DNA of 64,000 nucleotides from Microbacterium azadirachtae (GTDB lineage: Bacteria; Actinomycetota; Actinomycetes; Actinomycetales; Microbacteriaceae). The translations under genes and the position numbers were made by a program. Shown here in pieces: positions 11,116-21,023 of this stretch. Each line of letters starts with the position of its first letter. Positions within the stretch are counted from its first letter, which is position 1. The stretch spans positions 62,001-126,000 of the forward strand of contig NZ_JYIT01000086.1 of NCBI RefSeq assembly GCF_000956545.1, read 5' to 3'. The notes beneath the pieces are model-generated. The model was not told where the DNA came from. It did not search any database and saw only the letters and a program-made list of their open reading frames with translations.

Positions 11116-12032
11116 ATGTCCTCTGCAACGGTTCAGCCCCCGGTCGGGCCCGACACCACCGCGGCCCGCATCCCGCGCAAGCGCATCGGCACGTTCCGGC
11201 TCTACTACCGGCGCTTCGTGCGCAACCGTCCCGCGGTCGCCGGGGTCATCATCTTCGCGCTGCTCGTGGTGTTCGCCATCGTCGGCCCGCTGATCGCCCG
11301 GTTCACCCCGATCTACCTCGACTTCACCGCGCTGGGCACTCCCCCGGACAGCACCCACTGGTTCGGGACCGCGGCGGACGGCGGCGACCTGTTCGCCCAG
11401 ACCGCGGTGGGCCTGCAGCGCTCGCTCATGATCGCGCTCACCGTGTCGATCGGCACCACGGTGCTCTCGGCCATCGTCGGCACCGCCGCCGCCTACTTCG
11501 GCGGAATGACCGAGCGCATCATCCTGCTGATCATCCACTTCCTGATGGTCGTGCCGACGTTCCTGATCCTGGCGCTGATCTCCTCCAACGCGGGCGGCGA
11601 CTGGCGCGTGATCTCGCTCGTGATGATCTTCGTCGGCTGGTTCTTCCCGGCCCGCGTCATCTGGACGATGGCGCTGTCGCTGCGCGAGCGCGAGTACGTG
11701 CAGGCGGCTCGCTACATGGGCGTGCCCGGCATGACGATCGTGCTGCGGCATCTGCTGCCCAACATCGGCTCGCTGCTGGTGATCAACTTCACCCTCGGCG
11801 TGGTCGGCGCGGTGATCTCCGAGACCGGCCTGTCGTTCATCGGCTTCGGCGTCAAGATTCCCGACGTCTCGCTGGGATCCCTCATCGGAATCGGCGCGAA
11901 CTCCGTCTCCAGCGCGCCGTGGACCTTCTACTTCCCCGCGCTCGCGCTCACGATGCTGACCGTCTCGATGGCGCTCATCGCCGACGGCCTGCGCGACGCC
12001 CTCGATCCCACCTCGGCGGCGGGAGGCCGCGC

Positions 12033-12036
<4 letters not shown>
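11116..12036 (+). CDS. Oligopeptide/dipeptide-type ABC transporter permease C
   Basis: The second permease of the importer, 306 residues, OppC/DppC class. It has the OppC-like N-terminal region before helix 1 (FRLYYRRFVRNRPAVAGVIIF) and about six membrane segments. The EAA loop is REYVQAARYMGVPGMTIVLRHLLPN, and the family motif ETGLSFIGFGVKIPDVSLGSLIG is near the end. Its TGA overlaps the ATG of the ATPase gene (ATGA), showing translational coupling. Confidence 0.9.
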
Positions 12037-14087
<2,051 letters not shown>

Positions 14088-14208
14088 GTCGGAGTATTCC
14101 GGTTGACATCGGAACGGTAACGGTTGCGTCGATGTACCGGGCGGTTCCGGTTCACGCCGGTTAACTGTCCCCTGTCCCCAAAACGCCGAAAGGCATCGAA
14201 GGAGAACC

Positions 14209-15912
14209 ATGAAAAGGCAGCACAAGCTGTGGGGCGTCGTCGCCCTCACAGGGGCGCTGGCAATCGCCATCAGCGGTTGCTCGGCACCGGGAGGCTCGAA
14301 CGGCGGCACCGACAAGCCCGCCGAGACCAAGACCGCGGACTACAACCCGCAGCCGCGTGAGAACCTCAAGCAGGGTGGCGAAGTCCACTTCGGCATCAAC
14401 GAGATCACGCCGCAGATGAACCCGTTCCAGGCGGACGCGTCGGCCGACACCACGCGCCTGGCGAGCTGGTACACCCCGCAGGTGCTGCTGATCAGCGCAG
14501 ACGGCAAGGTCTCGCCGAACCCCGCGTACCTCGACAAGTGGGACATCGGCGAGAAGGACGGCAACACCGTCATCACCGGCAAGATCAACGACAAGGCCGT
14601 CTGGAACGACGGCACGCCGATCGACTGGACCGCCTTCGAGGCGACCTGGAAGGCGAACAACGGCACCGACGAGGCCTACAAGGTCAGCTCGACGGACAAC
14701 TGGAAGAACATCGAGTCGGTGACCAAGGGCGCCACCGACAAGGACGTCATCGTCACCTTCAAGGGCAAGTTCGCCTGGCCCGAGGCCGTCTTCTCCACGA
14801 TCCTGAACCCGAAGGTCAACTCGGCCGACGTGTTCAACACCGCCTACGTGGAGAACGCGCACCCCGAGTGGGGCGCCGGCCCGTACAAGCTCACCAAGTT
14901 CGACACGAAGGGCCAGAGCGCGACGCTCGAGCCCAACGAGAAGTGGTGGGGCGACAAGCCGCTGCTCGACAAGGTCACCTTCACGGGGCTGGACTCGACC
15001 GCGCGCATCAACGCCTTCAAGAACGGTGAGATCGACGCCGCCGAGACCCCCAACAAGGACGCTCTCGCGCAGGTCGCCGGCATGAAGGACGTCGTCACCT
15101 ACCGCGCCCAGCGCACGTCGAAGACGGTGCTGATCGTCGACTCGTCCAAGCCGCAGTTCAAGGACATCAAGGTGCGTCAGGCGTTCTTCCTGGGCGCCAA
15201 CATCGATGAGCTGAAGAAGGTCATCTGGAACGGTCTCGGCTACTCCGAGAACGCCGTGGGCTCGATGAACCTCTACAGCTTCCAGGACGGCTACGCCGAC
15301 TCCTTCAAGGAGGCGGGCCTGAAGTTCGACGCCGCCGGCGCCAAGAAGCTCCTCGACGAGGCGGGCTGGAAGGAAGGAAAGGACGGTGTCCGTGAGAAGG
15401 ACGGCGTCAAGCTCTCCGTCGTCTTCCCCAACCACAACGACTCGCCGACCATGATCGCGATGCTGAAGGCCCTGCAGCAGCAGGAGAAGGCCATCGGCAT
15501 CGACATCAAGATCGAGCAGCGTCCGTCGTCCGACTTCTCGACCGACTTCACCACGAAGAACTGGGACGCGTTCTCGCTGCAGTTCACCGACGGCGACCCG
15601 TTCGGCCCGGCGTACTTCTGCCAGCTCTACTGCTCGGACAGCTCGCTGAACCTGTCCGGCACGAGCACGCCGGCGATCGACGAGAAGATCAAGAGCGACG
15701 TCGAGTCGCAGACGACGGCCGAGGCGTGGACCAAGGCCGCGATGAAGCTCGAGCCGGAGATCGTCAAGGAGACCTGGGGCGTCATCCCGCTCTACAACGG
15801 TCCCTGGATCGTCACCGCCAAGAAGGGTCTGTCGAACCTGACCCCGGAGCCCTACGTGGGCCTCGACGGGTTCGGCGTCCAGCCGGTGGAGAACGTCGGC
15901 TGGGAGAAGTAA
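14209..15912 (+). CDS. Family 5 extracellular solute-binding lipoprotein of the ABC importer
   Basis: The substrate-capturing component of the importer, 567 residues, anchored outside the membrane. A signal peptide ends in the lipobox AISGC with Cys24 as the lipidated residue, followed by a Gly/Ser/Asn linker. The rest matches the SBP_bac_5 fold, with FKGKFAWPEAVFSTIL, GAGPYKLTKFD and a C-terminal GLSNLTPEPYVG. AAGGAGA 4 bases before the ATG is a strong ribosome site. A gap of 121 bases after the ATPase gene allows separate or enhanced expression, and a TTGACA hexamer occurs there (14103-14108) but without a well-placed -10. The ligand is unknown. Confidence 0.92.
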   Translation: MKRQHKLWGVVALTGALAIAISGCSAPGGSNGGTDKPAETKTADYNPQPRENLKQGGEVHFGINEITPQMNPFQADASADTTRLASWYTPQVLLISADGKVSPNPAYLDKWDIGEKDGNTVITGKINDKAVWNDGTPIDWTAFEATWKANNGTDEAYKVSSTDNWKNIESVTKGATDKDVIVTFKGKFAWPEAVFSTILNPKVNSADVFNTAYVENAHPEWGAGPYKLTKFDTKGQSATLEPNEKWWGDKPLLDKVTFTGLDSTARINAFKNGEIDAAETPNKDALAQVAGMKDVVTYRAQRTSKTVLIVDSSKPQFKDIKVRQAFFLGANIDELKKVIWNGLGYSENAVGSMNLYSFQDGYADSFKEAGLKFDAAGAKKLLDEAGWKEGKDGVREKDGVKLSVVFPNHNDSPTMIAMLKALQQQEKAIGIDIKIEQRPSSDFSTDFTTKNWDAFSLQFTDGDPFGPAYFCQLYCSDSSLNLSGTSTPAIDEKIKSDVESQTTAEAWTKAAMKLEPEIVKETWGVIPLYNGPWIVTAKKGLSNLTPEPYVGLDGFGVQPVENVGWEK

Positions 15913-15928
15913 GCACCCGCCGTTCCGG

Positions 15929-15965
15929 AGCGGGGCCGGTGGTTCGCCACCGGCCCCGCTTCTGC
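15929..15965 (+). terminator. Rho-independent terminator after the ABC importer operon
   Basis: Perfect 14-bp stem: AGCGGGGCCGGTGG (15929-15942), TTCG tetraloop, CCACCGGCCCCGCT (15947-15960), followed by a short T-poor run TCTG. It ends the importer operon 17 bases after the stop codon. Confidence 0.85.
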
Positions 15966-16000
15966 GTGCCGGGCGGGCGCCGTACCCGCGTTGTGCGGCT

Positions 16001-16006
16001 TAGACT
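16001..16006 (+). promoter_or_regulatory. Candidate -10 box of leaderless hydrolase gene
   Basis: TAGACT followed by 7 bases and the ATG at 16014. No ribosome binding site is seen, which fits a leaderless transcript. Confidence 0.5.
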
Positions 16007-16013
16007 GGCGCCC

Positions 16014-16748
16014 ATGCGTCGCCGTACCGTCCCGCCGGCCTCGGTCGTCTTCGTCCACGGGATCCGCACCTCCGCGACCATGTGGCGCTCGCAGCAGGAG
16101 TATCTCGCCGAACGCGGCACTCCCTCGGTCGCCGTCGACCTCCCCGGCCACGGCACCCGCATGGACGAGCCGTTCACCCTCGGGGAGGCGATGCACACCG
16201 TCGACAGCGCAGTGCGCGAGGCGAGCGGGCGCGTGCTGCTGGTGGGGCACTCGATGGGCGGCCTGCTGAGCACCGCGTACGCGGGGGCGGAAGAGCCCGC
16301 CCCGATCGCCGGCTTCATCGGCGCCTCGTGCACCGCCCTCCCCCGTGGCGCAGGACTCGCCGCCTACCGCATGCTCGCGGGCGCGCTCAACGCGATGCCC
16401 GACCGCGGGATGTGGTTGAGCCGCCGCGTGCTCGACGCCACGCTCCCGGCCTCGACGCGCGACGACTTCGGCGCGGGCGGGTTCGCGATGGCGGCCCAGG
16501 ACGCGGCGCTGCGCGCGCTGTCCGAGCTGGACCTGGTCGCCGCGGTCCCCCGTATCGGCGTGCCGACCTGGTTCGTCAACGGCCAGTTCGACCAGCTCCG
16601 CACCCACGAGACGCTGTACCGGCGACTCGCTCCCGACGCGGAGTTCGTGATCGTGCCGCGCACCACGCACCTCGTCACCGCGATGCGCCCGCGCGTCTTC
16701 AATGCGGTGCTGGAACTCGCGCTGGCGACGCTGGAGACGTCGTCCTGA
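16014..16748 (+). CDS. Alpha/beta-hydrolase
   Basis: A cytoplasmic alpha/beta-hydrolase of 244 residues with the oxyanion motif FVHGIRTS (13-20), the nucleophile elbow GHSMGG (Ser80) and a late RTTHLVT that supplies the catalytic His. The acid is probably the Asp in NGQFDQL. The substrate is unknown. The start is fixed by a TAGACT box 7 bases before the ATG. Its last 50 bases overlap the convergent MFS transporter gene on the other strand. Confidence 0.85.
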   Translation: MRRRTVPPASVVFVHGIRTSATMWRSQQEYLAERGTPSVAVDLPGHGTRMDEPFTLGEAMHTVDSAVREASGRVLLVGHSMGGLLSTAYAGAEEPAPIAGFIGASCTALPRGAGLAAYRMLAGALNAMPDRGMWLSRRVLDATLPASTRDDFGAGGFAMAAQDAALRALSELDLVAAVPRIGVPTWFVNGQFDQLRTHETLYRRLAPDAEFVIVPRTTHLVTAMRPRVFNAVLELALATLETSS

Positions 16749-17991
16749 CCGCGTAGGTCATCGCCGCGCCCACCACCGACAGCACGGCCGCGGCGCCGAA
16801 CAGCAGCCAGAATCCGCCGACGAGGGCCACGAGGCCGGCGCCCAGCAGCGGGCCGAGCAGCTGCCCGAGCTGCGCGGACACGTTGACGAGGCCGAGATCG
16901 CGCGCGTGGTCGTCCGGATCCGTGAGCAGGTCCGTCGCGAAGGCGAGGCTCACCGCCATGTAGGCGCCGTAGCCGGCACCCATGATCGCCGCGGCGACCG
17001 AGGTCATCACGAGCGACGGGCTGATCAGGATCACCACGCCGGAGAGCGCCTGCACCACGGCCGACACAGCTGTCAGCGTGCGCCGCCGGCGGAGGGGGTC
17101 GGCCGAGCGGCGGTCGGACAGCATGCCGGCGACGATCGAGGCGATCACGACGAACACGGTGTAGATCACGATGAGCAGCAGCAGATCGTTCTCCGCATCG
17201 GCGGAAGGAACCCTCACGCCGTAGAGCAGGAAGAACAGCAGCAGCGACGTGCCGAACGCATTGCCGATGTTCACGACGAGACGACTGACCAGCAGCCAGA
17301 GGAAGTCGCGGTCGCGCCAGGACGCGCGTCGGCCGGCCGCACGCGGCGCAGGCAGCGCGAGCTCGTGCGCCGGGGCGTCCGGCAGCAGCAACGCGGTGCC
17401 GATCCCGATGACGGCGATGACGGCGGCCAGCAGCAGATACGCCGGCCAGACGTCGAGCCCGAGCAGCACGACGGCGCCGACCCCCACGACGATGCCGACC
17501 GCCTGGGCGGAGCTCGCGGCCGCCGATGCCGAACCGCGCTGGGTCGTCAGCTGATCGGCGATCATGGCCGTGAGCGCGGCCATCGCGACCGACACGCCCA
17601 CCGACACCACGATCCACGCGCCGCCGACGGCGATCGGGCCGCGTGCGAGTCCGGTGAGCACGAGCCCCGCGGCCGCCAGCACGGAACCGCCGATCGCCCA
17701 CGGACGACGACGGCCCCAGCGCGAGCGGGTGCGGTCGGACCAGCGCCCAGACACCGGGCCGGCGACGATACCGACCAGCCCGCCGGCCGAGAGCACGATC
17801 CCTGCCCACACCACGCCGGAGATCCAGTCGTCGCCCGTGCTGTGGGTGTCGAGCTGCAGCGGCAGCAGCAGCTGGATCGGGGTGAGCTGCACCGTCCACA
17901 CCGCCAGCCAGGCGAGCGTGAACAGCACCATCCACAGCGGTCCGACGCGCTTCGCAGCCGCGCCGGTGACGGCACCCGAGCGCTCGGTCAT
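16699..17991 (-). CDS. MFS transporter, GPH/sugar-symporter-like
   Basis: A 430-residue membrane transporter with about 12 segments. After the second helix region it has SDRTRSRWGRRRPWAIGG, which resembles the cytoplasmic loop of glycoside-pentoside-hexuronide and sucrose symporters, and in the second half SWRDRDFLWLLVSRLVVNIG. The ATG overlaps the stop of the upstream GH1 glycosidase gene (ATGA), so the two are co-translated. A role in taking up the beta-glycoside that the enzyme cleaves is a reasonable inference. Its 3' end overlaps the convergent hydrolase gene by 50 bases. Confidence 0.87.
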   Translation of the reverse strand: MTERSGAVTGAAAKRVGPLWMVLFTLAWLAVWTVQLTPIQLLLPLQLDTHSTGDDWISGVVWAGIVLSAGGLVGIVAGPVSGRWSDRTRSRWGRRRPWAIGGSVLAAAGLVLTGLARGPIAVGGAWIVVSVGVSVAMAALTAMIADQLTTQRGSASAAASSAQAVGIVVGVGAVVLLGLDVWPAYLLLAAVIAVIGIGTALLLPDAPAHELALPAPRAAGRRASWRDRDFLWLLVSRLVVNIGNAFGTSLLLFFLLYGVRVPSADAENDLLLLIVIYTVFVVIASIVAGMLSDRRSADPLRRRRTLTAVSAVVQALSGVVILISPSLVMTSVAAAIMGAGYGAYMAVSLAFATDLLTDPDDHARDLGLVNVSAQLGQLLGPLLGAGLVALVGGFWLLFGAAAVLSVVGAAMTYAVRTTSPASPARVPAPH

Positions 17992-19343
17992 GAGCGTGCC
18001 TCCTCGATCAGTGCGCGGAACCAGGCGTAAGAGGCCTTCGGGGTGCGCCGTCCCGTGGCCATGTCGACGTGCACGAGCCCGAATCGCTGGGTGTACCCGT
18101 CGGCCCATTCGAAGTTGTCCAGCAGCGACCACACCGTGTAGGCGTCGACACGCACGCCCGCGCGCAGGGCATCGAGCACGGCGCCGATGTGCCCGCGCAG
18201 GTAGTCGATGCGGTCGGCGTCGTCGAGCGGACCGTCGACCTGGTCCGGCTCGGGGAACGACGCCCCGTTCTCGGCGATCACCACCGGCGGCAGCGCCTCG
18301 CCGTAGCGCTCCTTCGCGTCGACGAGGAACGCGGTGAGGGCCTCCGGCACGATCGGCCACAGCGGACCGAACCCGGTCACGGGTGCGCCGGGCGTCGGAA
18401 CCACCTCGAAGGGCACGGGGCCGGCGGCCGCGGCGACCGTCGTGGGGTTGTAGTAGTTGACGCCGTAGACGTCGCAGGGAGCGCTGATCAGGGCGAGGTC
18501 GCCGTCGTGCACGGGCAGCGCGGAGACGTACGGCTCGAGGTCGGGATAGCGCCCGAGCAGCACAGGGTCCGCGAACATCCTGTTGTGCACCAGGTCGTAC
18601 AGGTACGCGGCCTGGAGGTCCTCCTCCGACCGGGAGGCGGGCAGCACCTGGGTGTGGTTGTTGACGATGCCGATCCGGGTCGCGCCATGCCCGCGAAGGA
18701 TCCGCACCGCGTATCCGTGCGCGAGCAGCTGGTGATGGGCGGTCGGCAGTGCGTCGAAGAGCAGGGTCCGCCCCGGCGCGAGCTCGCCGATCGCATACCC
18801 CTGCAGCGTCGTCGAGACGGGCTCGTTGATCGTGTACCAGTGCCGCACCCGGTCGCCGAGGGCGTCGGCCACGACCTCGACGTACTGCGCGAACCGCTCG
18901 GCCGTCGCGCGGTTCAGCCAGCCGCCGTCTGCCTCCAGCCGCGAGGGCAGGTCCCAGTGGTACAGCGTGGGGGTGGGCGTGATGCCGGCGTCGAGGAGCC
19001 GATCGACGAGGCGGTCGTAGTACGCGAGCCCCTGCGGGTTCGGACGGCCCTCCGGCAGCACGCGCACCCAGGAGAGCGAGAACCGGTACTGGTCGACGCC
19101 GAGGTGCGCGAGCAGCGCCACGTCCTCGGCGACGCGGTGATAGCTGTCGGGTCCTGGATCGGCCGTGCTGCCGTCGCGCACGCGCCCCGGCGTGTCGACG
19201 AAGTCGTCCCAGATCGATCGGGAGCGTCCGTCCTCCGCTCTCGCCCCCTCGATCTGGAAGGCCGCGGTCGCCGCGGAGAATCCCAGGCGCCGCAGCAGCG
19301 CGCGATCGAGCGGCGGTGCGCCGTGTGCAGGGGGTACGGGCAT
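17988..19343 (-). CDS. Glycoside hydrolase family 1, beta-glucosidase-like
   Basis: A retaining beta-glycosidase of 451 residues with the full GH1 barrel. The N-terminal signature FSAATAAFQIEG is at 22-33. The acid/base Glu174 sits in TINEP and the nucleophile Glu358 in VIAENG. NYYNP and the late SLLDNFEWADGYTQRFGLVHVD are also canonical. No signal peptide is present, so substrate must be imported. GGAG 6 bases before ATG 19343 fixes the start over an in-frame ATG at 19373. It is coupled to the downstream MFS gene. Exact sugar specificity (glucoside, galactoside or phospho-sugar) is not decided by sequence. Confidence 0.93.
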   Translation of the reverse strand: MPVPPAHGAPPLDRALLRRLGFSAATAAFQIEGARAEDGRSRSIWDDFVDTPGRVRDGSTADPGPDSYHRVAEDVALLAHLGVDQYRFSLSWVRVLPEGRPNPQGLAYYDRLVDRLLDAGITPTPTLYHWDLPSRLEADGGWLNRATAERFAQYVEVVADALGDRVRHWYTINEPVSTTLQGYAIGELAPGRTLLFDALPTAHHQLLAHGYAVRILRGHGATRIGIVNNHTQVLPASRSEEDLQAAYLYDLVHNRMFADPVLLGRYPDLEPYVSALPVHDGDLALISAPCDVYGVNYYNPTTVAAAAGPVPFEVVPTPGAPVTGFGPLWPIVPEALTAFLVDAKERYGEALPPVVIAENGASFPEPDQVDGPLDDADRIDYLRGHIGAVLDALRAGVRVDAYTVWSLLDNFEWADGYTQRFGLVHVDMATGRRTPKASYAWFRALIEEARS

Positions 19344-19467
19344 GGACGACTCCTTCGGGTCCTTCGCCAGCATGCACCATCGCGTCCCTACGTCCCGCGC
19401 GCGACGCGCCCGGATCCGGGCCCTTCCCTGCGCAGTGTTCCGGTTCGGCTCCTGCGCGGATCCCTGA

Positions 19468-19473
19468 TAAGAT
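19468..19473 (+). promoter_or_regulatory. Candidate -10 box of rpsT
   Basis: TAAGAT lies 106 bases before the rpsT start codon. No strong -35 element is visible. It would give an mRNA leader of about 100 bases. Confidence 0.4.
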
Positions 19474-19579
19474 CGGTGATTGGCTTGCGTGTCAGGTCCC
19501 ACCCCTGCACGCTGCCGGAGGCGCCCCTCTACCGCCAGGCCGGCACAACCATCCATCACTCGAACGAAGGTTTCCATCC

Positions 19580-19840
19580 GTGGCGAACATCAAGTCGCAG
19601 ATCAAGCGCAACAAGACCAACGAGAAGGCGCACGAGCGCAACAAGGCCGTCAAGAGCGAGCTCAAGACCGCCGTCCGCAACACCCGCAAGGCGATCGCCG
19701 GTGGCGACAAGGCGGCCGCCGAGGCCGCCCTGAAGGCGGCGACCAAGAAGCTCGACAAGGCCGTCAGCAAGGGTGTCATCCACGCGAACCAGGCGGCTAA
19801 CCGCAAGTCGTCGATCGCGAAGCAGGTCTCCGCTCTCTGA
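19580..19840 (+). CDS. rpsT: 30S ribosomal protein S20
   Basis: An 86-residue basic ribosomal protein with the usual S20 sequence: ANIKSQIKRNKTNEKAHERNK at the start and GVIHANQAANRKSSIAKQV at the end. The start codon is GTG, with GAAGG 9 bases upstream. The gene stands alone, divergent from the GH1 gene, and is followed by a strong hairpin terminator. Confidence 0.97.
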   Translation: MANIKSQIKRNKTNEKAHERNKAVKSELKTAVRNTRKAIAGGDKAAAEAALKAATKKLDKAVSKGVIHANQAANRKSSIAKQVSAL

Positions 19841-19852
19841 GCGATTCTCTTC

Positions 19853-19890
19853 CGAAGGCCCGTCCCCGCTGGGGGCGGGCCTTCGTCGTT
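19853..19890 (+). terminator. Terminator after rpsT
   Basis: A 15-bp stem with one G.T pair: CGAAGGCCCGTCCCC (19853-19867), loop GCT, GGGGGCGGGCCTTCG (19871-19885), followed by TCGTT. Confidence 0.85.
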
Positions 19891-19941
19891 CCCGCGGGAG
19901 GCCGGCGCACGTCCGGCTCCGGAGGCGTCGCTCGGCGTCGC

Positions 19942-20994
19942 TCAGCGGCCGCCGGCACCGTAGGGCGCGCGGGTCGCGATCACCGTGACCATGCGCTCGA
20001 GCGCGAAGATCGGATCGCGCGCCGCGCCTTTGACGTCGGCGTCGGCGCGGGCCGTGGCCTGGATGGCGAGCCCGAGCGTGCGCTCGTTCCAGCCGCTGAG
20101 GTCCCGACGCGCGCGGTCGACCTGCCAGTCCTTCATGCCCAGGCGCGCGGCGAGGGCGGCGTTGGACTCCCGGGATCCGGCGACGCGCGCCATCGACCGC
20201 AGCTTCATCGCGAAGGCGGCCACCATCGGCACGGGATCCGCGCCGGACGCGAGCGCGTGCCGCAACGCCACCAGCGCCTCACCCAGACGTCCGGCGATCG
20301 CCGTGTCGGCGACCACGAAGGCCGAGACCTCGACGCGCCCGCCGTAGTAGCGCTCGACGATCTCGGGGGTGACGTCGCCCGGCACGTCGATGATCAGCTG
20401 CTGGCAGGCCGCGGCGAGCTCGGTGACGTCATCGGAGAAGGCCGAGACGAGCGCCCGCAGCGCCTGCGGGGCGATCCGGCGCCCTGCGGCCCGGAACTCT
20501 CCCGCAGCGAAGTCCGCCTTCTCGTCGTCGCGCTTGATGGCGGGGCAGGCGATCTCGATCCCGCCGCCGGTGCCGGCGCGGACCGCGTCCAGCAGCTTCT
20601 TGCCGCGGACGGTCGCACCGGTGTGCCGCAGGACGACCGTCGCGCCCTCCTGCGGGTGCTCGAGATAGGCCACCGCCTCGGCGAGGAACGCATCCGTGCA
20701 CCGCTCCACGCCGGAGATGCGCAGCAGACGCGGCTCACCGAACAGCGACGGCGAGGCGAGCCCGAGCAGGCTGCCCGACTCGTAGTCGTCGGCGCGGAGA
20801 TCGCTCACCTCGAGCGCCGGATCCTCCGCACGCAGGTAGGCGCGCACGCCCGCGATCGCGCGTTCGGCGCAGATCTCCTCCGGGCCGGACACCAGCACGA
20901 TGGGGGCGGGACGAGGCTCTCGCCAGGACACCTGCGGGATGTTCGTCCCCTTGCCTCCACGTCGTGCGGCGGAGGAAGAGCGCGGTGCAGGCAT
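19942..20994 (-). CDS. holA: DNA polymerase III subunit delta
   Basis: The delta subunit of the clamp loader, which opens the sliding clamp. The 350-residue protein has the HolA pattern: PIVLVSGPEEICAERAI near the start, SLFGEPRLLRISGVER, an ATVVLRHTG strand with KKLLDAVR, and the helical C-terminal domain with ALASGADPVPMVAAFAMKLRSM. The start ATG 20994 lies 6 bases after a TACGCT box, so the gene probably has its own leaderless promoter although comEC ends only 29 bases upstream. Confidence 0.92.
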   Translation of the reverse strand: MPAPRSSSAARRGGKGTNIPQVSWREPRPAPIVLVSGPEEICAERAIAGVRAYLRAEDPALEVSDLRADDYESGSLLGLASPSLFGEPRLLRISGVERCTDAFLAEAVAYLEHPQEGATVVLRHTGATVRGKKLLDAVRAGTGGGIEIACPAIKRDDEKADFAAGEFRAAGRRIAPQALRALVSAFSDDVTELAAACQQLIIDVPGDVTPEIVERYYGGRVEVSAFVVADTAIAGRLGEALVALRHALASGADPVPMVAAFAMKLRSMARVAGSRESNAALAARLGMKDWQVDRARRDLSGWNERTLGLAIQATARADADVKGAARDPIFALERMVTVIATRAPYGAGGR

Positions 20995-21000
20995 GCCACC

Positions 21001-21006
21001 AGCGTA
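21001..21006 (-). promoter_or_regulatory. Candidate -10 box of leaderless holA
   Basis: TACGCT on the minus strand, 6 bases before the holA ATG. No ribosome binding site is present between them. Confidence 0.45.
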
Positions 21007-21023
21007 CCGGCGGGCACGGACCT

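Noticed and set aside
14103..14108. TTGACA upstream of the solute-binding protein as a -35 element.
   Set aside because: No -10-like hexamer lies 16-18 bases downstream. The upstream operon promoter and a strong ribosome site are enough to explain expression.
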